Shown piece by piece: positions 61,830 through 64,000 of a stretch of DNA of 64,000 nucleotides; within the stretch, counting starts at the first letter, position 1; the number at the start of each line of letters is the position of its first letter. The stretch covers positions 1-64,000 of IMG/VR virus record IMGVR_UViG_3300042879_006196; one strand, 5' to 3'. The notes under the pieces were generated by a model. It did not search any database, had not been told where the DNA came from, and saw only the letters and a program-made list of their open reading frames with translations. The translations under genes and the position numbers were made by a program. This DNA is from a virus.

Positions 61830-62099
61830 ATGGGTAAGAACCATAAAATCAAAGAAACCTTCGAAGTAGGTAGAAACTTCATCTCAATCTTCCCTGAAGA
61901 ATCCTTCCTTGAGCAACTTGTTCTTGAGGGTGATGTTCTCAAGTTCAAGATGAAATCTGGTGCAAGTGTTTACAGCACTACCATCACTGATACCATGAAG
62001 CGAGAATTGCTCGCTGTTGCCAGAGAAGGTGGCTCAATCGGCACCTTTTACAATACAAGGCTTCGACCCTTGCCTATAACAAAGTCAGATTCTTTCTGA
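61830..62099 (+). CDS. KTSC-like small protein
   Basis: 89 aa. LKFKMKSGASVYSTTIT and EGGSIGTFYNTRLRPL follow the KTSC pattern (strand pair, then S-x-G-x-F/Y-N-x-x-L/I-R). Second KTSC-like gene besides 34643. Confidence 0.6.
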   Translation: MGKNHKIKETFEVGRNFISIFPEESFLEQLVLEGDVLKFKMKSGASVYSTTITDTMKRELLAVAREGGSIGTFYNTRLRPLPITKSDSF

Positions 62100-62101
62100 A
62101 T

Positions 62102-62161
62102 GATAGGGGAATAAAATCCCCTATCTAAAATTTTCCAGGTTTAACAAAACCTGATTATAAT
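62102..62161 (+). promoter_or_regulatory. Terminator-promoter cassette for an RNA
   Basis: GATAGGGG/CCCCTATC hairpin, TTTTCCAGGTTTAACA, TATAAT 62156-62161, then GAATGTAAGAACG with no start codon. Confidence 0.87.
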
Positions 62162-62166
62162 GAATG

Positions 62167-62310
62167 TAAGAACGAAAGTTCTACAAGGTGACGACTCTGC
62201 ACCTTGAGGGGAACGGAATTGCCCCTTGAAACCAGTAGCTCCTGTCAAATGGAGTGACGACATCTATTAAGTGCTTTGGGAATAGTTTCTAGAAAGAGGC
62301 TATTCCCCCT
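62167..62310 (+). ncRNA. Structured small RNA, about 145 nt
   Basis: Consecutive perfect hairpins: AGAAC-GAAA-GTTCT, CAAGGTG/CACCTTG, AGGGG/CCCCT, GCTCC/GGAGT-type, then GGGAATAG/CTATTCCC (62278-62307) as terminator stem. Directly behind a class A promoter; no ORF. Starts with GTAAGAAC like the RNA at 60024. Confidence 0.75.
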
Positions 62311-62362
62311 CCAAGAGCCCCGCCGCCCGCTTTTTCCAGGTTTAACACAATCTGATTATAAT
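62305..62362 (+). promoter_or_regulatory. Class A promoter with decayed hairpin
   Basis: TATAAT 62357-62362, ATG 62367. Confidence 0.86.
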
Positions 62363-62366
62363 AGAT

Positions 62367-62765
62367 ATGACATTAGAACAACTGCAACAAATCTTTCCAG
62401 GTGCTACGGCTGATACTTGGCATCAGCACCCAAACGGTGGTGGATGGGTGCAAAATACTGCAAAGGTATATGAAACTGCTTGGGTTGGCAAAGATGCCGT
62501 AGTGTATGGGGATGCTGTGGTGCTTTGGAATTCTTCTATATCGGGGAATGCTAGGGTGTTGGCTGACGGGTATGGGTCTGGAGGAGAAGAAATGACCTTA
62601 GAAAAAGCGTTGGAGCGGATTGAGTTCCTTGAGAACGCTCTGAACGGAGCGATTGGTTCCTGCATTAAGGATGAGGAATGTGATTTCACGAAAAAGCCAG
62701 AACTGGTGGAATACATTAAGCAAAACTGGTTGAATGCATTAATCAAAGAAATAGATAATGAATAA
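62367..62765 (+). CDS. Hexapeptide-repeat N-terminus fused to MTLEKALERIE domain
   Basis: 132 aa. Residues 15-65 (GGGWVQNTAKVYETAWVG, DAVVYGDAVV, NARV) have left-handed beta-helix spacing. From residue 76 the sequence MTLEKALERIEFLENAL repeats the start of the next gene. ATG 62592 has its own GGAGGAG, so a second, internal product of 57 aa is likely. Confidence 0.68.
   Translation: MTLEQLQQIFPGATADTWHQHPNGGGWVQNTAKVYETAWVGKDAVVYGDAVVLWNSSISGNARVLADGYGSGGEEMTLEKALERIEFLENALNGAIGSCIKDEECDFTKKPELVEYIKQNWLNALIKEIDNE
62592..62765 (+). CDS. Possible internal gene within 62367
   Basis: In-frame ATG after GGAGGAGAAGAA; 57-aa product MTLEKALERIEFLENAL.., paralogue of 62758. Confidence 0.45.
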   Translation: MTLEKALERIEFLENALNGAIGSCIKDEECDFTKKPELVEYIKQNWLNALIKEIDNE

Positions 62766-62964
62766 CATGACATTAGAAGAGGCATTGAAACGGATTGAGT
62801 TCCTTGAGAACGCTTTAGACCAAGCCATTGACTTGGCAGTAATCCGAACTTGGGATTTAGGATATATTGTAGCAGGTTATGGTGGTGATAATGCAACTTA
62901 TGACGTTAGAGAGCCACAAAGAGCTTTTCCTGCTCTAGTGGAATACTTGGAGGGGAAGGAGTGA
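62758..62964 (+). CDS. MTLEEALKRIE-family protein, 68 aa
   Basis: MTLEEALKRIEFLENALDQAI (in parts) is nearly the same as residues 76-96 of 62367, DNA included. Helical N-terminus, then GYIVAGYGGDNATYDV. Overlaps the previous gene by 8 nt. Confidence 0.65.
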   Translation: MNNMTLEEALKRIEFLENALDQAIDLAVIRTWDLGYIVAGYGGDNATYDVREPQRAFPALVEYLEGKE

Positions 62965-62967
62965 AAA

Positions 62968-63025
62968 CCCCCTCCAAGAGTTTCGCTGCCCGCTTTTTCC
63001 AGGTTTAACACAATCTGATTATAAT
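62968..63025 (+). promoter_or_regulatory. Class A promoter (GTG start)
   Basis: Decayed hairpin; TATAAT 63020-63025, AGAT, GTG 63030. Confidence 0.85.
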
Positions 63026-63029
63026 AGAT

Positions 63030-63248
63030 GTGATGTTACCTTACGAATATCTCAACGAAGTGCTTCAAAAGGGCGTTTGCCCAAATTGCAACAAGCCCAG
63101 CAAGTCTATTGACTTCCAATTCTCATATGGCGTGTACGCTGGTGTGATGTGCACTAAATGTGCCATCAATGGCTACAGAGACTCCTGCGGTCACAAGCGA
63201 CCAATGGGCACTAGAGCCGAGTACGAGTCCTTTGGAGAGGATTATTAA
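63030..63248 (+). CDS. Zinc-ribbon-like protein (GTG start)
   Basis: 72 aa from GTG 63030 (ATG 63033 next). VCPNCNKPSKS and VMCTKCAINGYRDSCGHK give two CxxC knuckles. Small nucleic-acid or protein-binding ribbon. Confidence 0.68.
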   Translation: MMLPYEYLNEVLQKGVCPNCNKPSKSIDFQFSYGVYAGVMCTKCAINGYRDSCGHKRPMGTRAEYESFGEDY

Positions 63249-63249
63249 T

Positions 63250-63307
63250 CCCCCTCCAAAGGGGCGGCAGATCGTTTTTTCCAGGTTTAACACAATCTGA
63301 TTATAAT
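63250..63307 (+). promoter_or_regulatory. Terminator-promoter cassette
   Basis: Hairpin plus class A; TATAAT 63302-63307, ATG 63312. Confidence 0.88.
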
Positions 63308-63311
63308 AGAT

Positions 63312-63515
63312 ATGAGCAGTGATACAAAAGAATCGTTGGTTGTACTATCTCTCCTCGGAGGATTTGTTCCGTTGGTCTTTGCAATAGTGTGTCTCCCCAA
63401 GTATACGGAAGCCTCACTTTATTGGCTGAAGTTCGCCATGACCGCTTCAATTGTGTGTCCCGCAGTTGGATTTACAATTGACAGAGTGTGGAGAAAAGTC
63501 ACAAAAAATGACTAG
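63312..63515 (+). CDS. Two-helix membrane protein, 67 aa
   Basis: LVVLSLLGGFVPLVFAIVCL and FAMTASIVCPAVGFTI are two membrane passes; basic ends. Overlaps the next gene by 8 nt. Confidence 0.68.
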   Translation: MSSDTKESLVVLSLLGGFVPLVFAIVCLPKYTEASLYWLKFAMTASIVCPAVGFTIDRVWRKVTKND

Positions 63516-63723
63516 CATCTATGAAGAACTCAAAAACGCTGGTGTGGAAATCTCCAACTGGCAAAGTGACCTTTATTGTCCAAAAAATGCCCAGACTATC
63601 CCAATAGTCAAAAAGTATGAAAAAGAACACTATATTTCTACTTTCAAAAACTTAAACGACGGTCTCACTTGGTATGATGTTGCTTTTGCTTACGACCCTT
63701 ACTGGTCAAAATTAGGAAAGTAA
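63508..63723 (+). CDS. Hypothetical protein, 71 aa
   Basis: ATG 63508 in the overlap. MTSIYEELKNAGVEISNWQSD.. (in parts); conserved-looking SDLYCPKN and GLTWYDVAF. Unknown. Confidence 0.63.
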   Translation: MTSIYEELKNAGVEISNWQSDLYCPKNAQTIPIVKKYEKEHYISTFKNLNDGLTWYDVAFAYDPYWSKLGK

Positions 63724-63725
63724 TT

Positions 63726-63782
63726 CCCCTCCAAGGGGGCGGCAGACCATTTTTTCCAGGTTTAACACAATCTGATTATAAT
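63726..63782 (+). promoter_or_regulatory. Terminator-promoter cassette
   Basis: Hairpin plus class A; TATAAT 63777-63782, ATG 63787. Confidence 0.88.
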
Positions 63783-63786
63783 AAAT

Positions 63787-63981
63787 ATGAGCAATAAAAA
63801 GGCTTCAATCAAAAAACGAATAACAATGAATGGCAAAACATCAATTGTTGAAATAGATGTCTTCCAGCCCACTGGACATATGTCTTACTCAGGATTCGGT
63901 GCTCATGGAAGACAAAATCGAAAATCCGAGCGTCGCCAAAATCGAGCTGAAGCTCGCAACGTAATGAGAGGTGCATTTTAA
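63787..63981 (+). CDS. Basic protein, 64 aa
   Basis: Lys/Arg-rich (KKASIKKRITMNGKTS, RQNRKSERRQNRAEARN); probably RNA- or DNA-binding. Overlaps the next start by TAATG. Confidence 0.65.
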   Translation: MSNKKASIKKRITMNGKTSIVEIDVFQPTGHMSYSGFGAHGRQNRKSERRQNRAEARNVMRGAF

Positions 63982-64000
63982 TGATTGACCCAAATGAATA
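63981..64000 (+). CDS. Start of next gene (partial)
   Basis: ATGATTGACCCAAATGAA opens a frame (MIDPNE) cut by the window end. Confidence 0.45.

Noticed and set aside
62423-62896. 157-aa minus-strand ORF
   Set aside because: Shadow of two + strand genes that have promoter, ribosome sites and paralogy.

Overview
The window is AT-rich and almost fully coding, with nearly all genes on the + strand. It looks like part of a large tailed-phage genome. Supporting genes are rIIA- and rIIB-like proteins, a Mom-like DNA modification protein, an ATP-dependent DNA ligase, a Prs/NAMPT NAD-salvage pair, an ArdC-like antirestriction protein, IF-3, a thioredoxin and tRNA genes with encoded CCA ends. A tRNA-Leu(UAA) carries a group I intron between U34 and A35, the position known from cyanobacteria and plastids, so I infer a cyanobacterial host. 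A cyanobacterial plasmid or an integrated element is not excluded.

Layout. 1-14.4 kb: conserved nucleic-acid and metabolic genes (YidD, IF-3, MSMEG_6728/pyrimidine-dimer glycosylase family, thioredoxin, ligase, NAMPT, Prs, RyR-domain protein, Mom-like, rIIB-like), one short minus-strand operon at 4969-5484, then tRNA-Leu with its intron and tRNA-CAU. 14.5-18.1, 22.2-27.4 and 28.0-33.2 kb: three arrays totalling 84 tandem, overlapping mini-genes. Almost all start MINTDCV and continue as x-Q-V-x tetrapeptide repeats. They surround rIIA-like and DUF6745-like genes. 33.2-36 kb: 46-bp iterons, GC-rich hairpins and two kinds of probable structured RNA. 36-64 kb: dozens of small genes, many in paralogous families (DpnD/PcfM-like, MTVQELIE, Api92-like), with ArdC-like, HhH-GPD-like, RlaP-like, DnaQ-like and two GP88-like proteins, four more tRNAs, and two promoter-driven noncoding RNAs.

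Expression logic. About 60 near-identical promoters (TTTTTTCCAGGTTTAACA, about 10 nt, TATAAT) usually place the -10 box only 4 nt before ATG or GTG. The mRNAs should therefore be leaderless. From 44.7 kb onward most promoters are fused to a terminator hairpin whose T-run is also the promoter's T-run. A second class (CGTATAAT) serves other genes and tRNAs. Downstream genes are reached by ATGA-type overlaps, often with a Shine-Dalgarno. The 10-mer CAGATTGTGT / ACACAATCTG is repeated throughout, in promoters, at the start of each array gene and inside unrelated genes. I did not recognise the arrays as any described system; they are the main discovery candidate.
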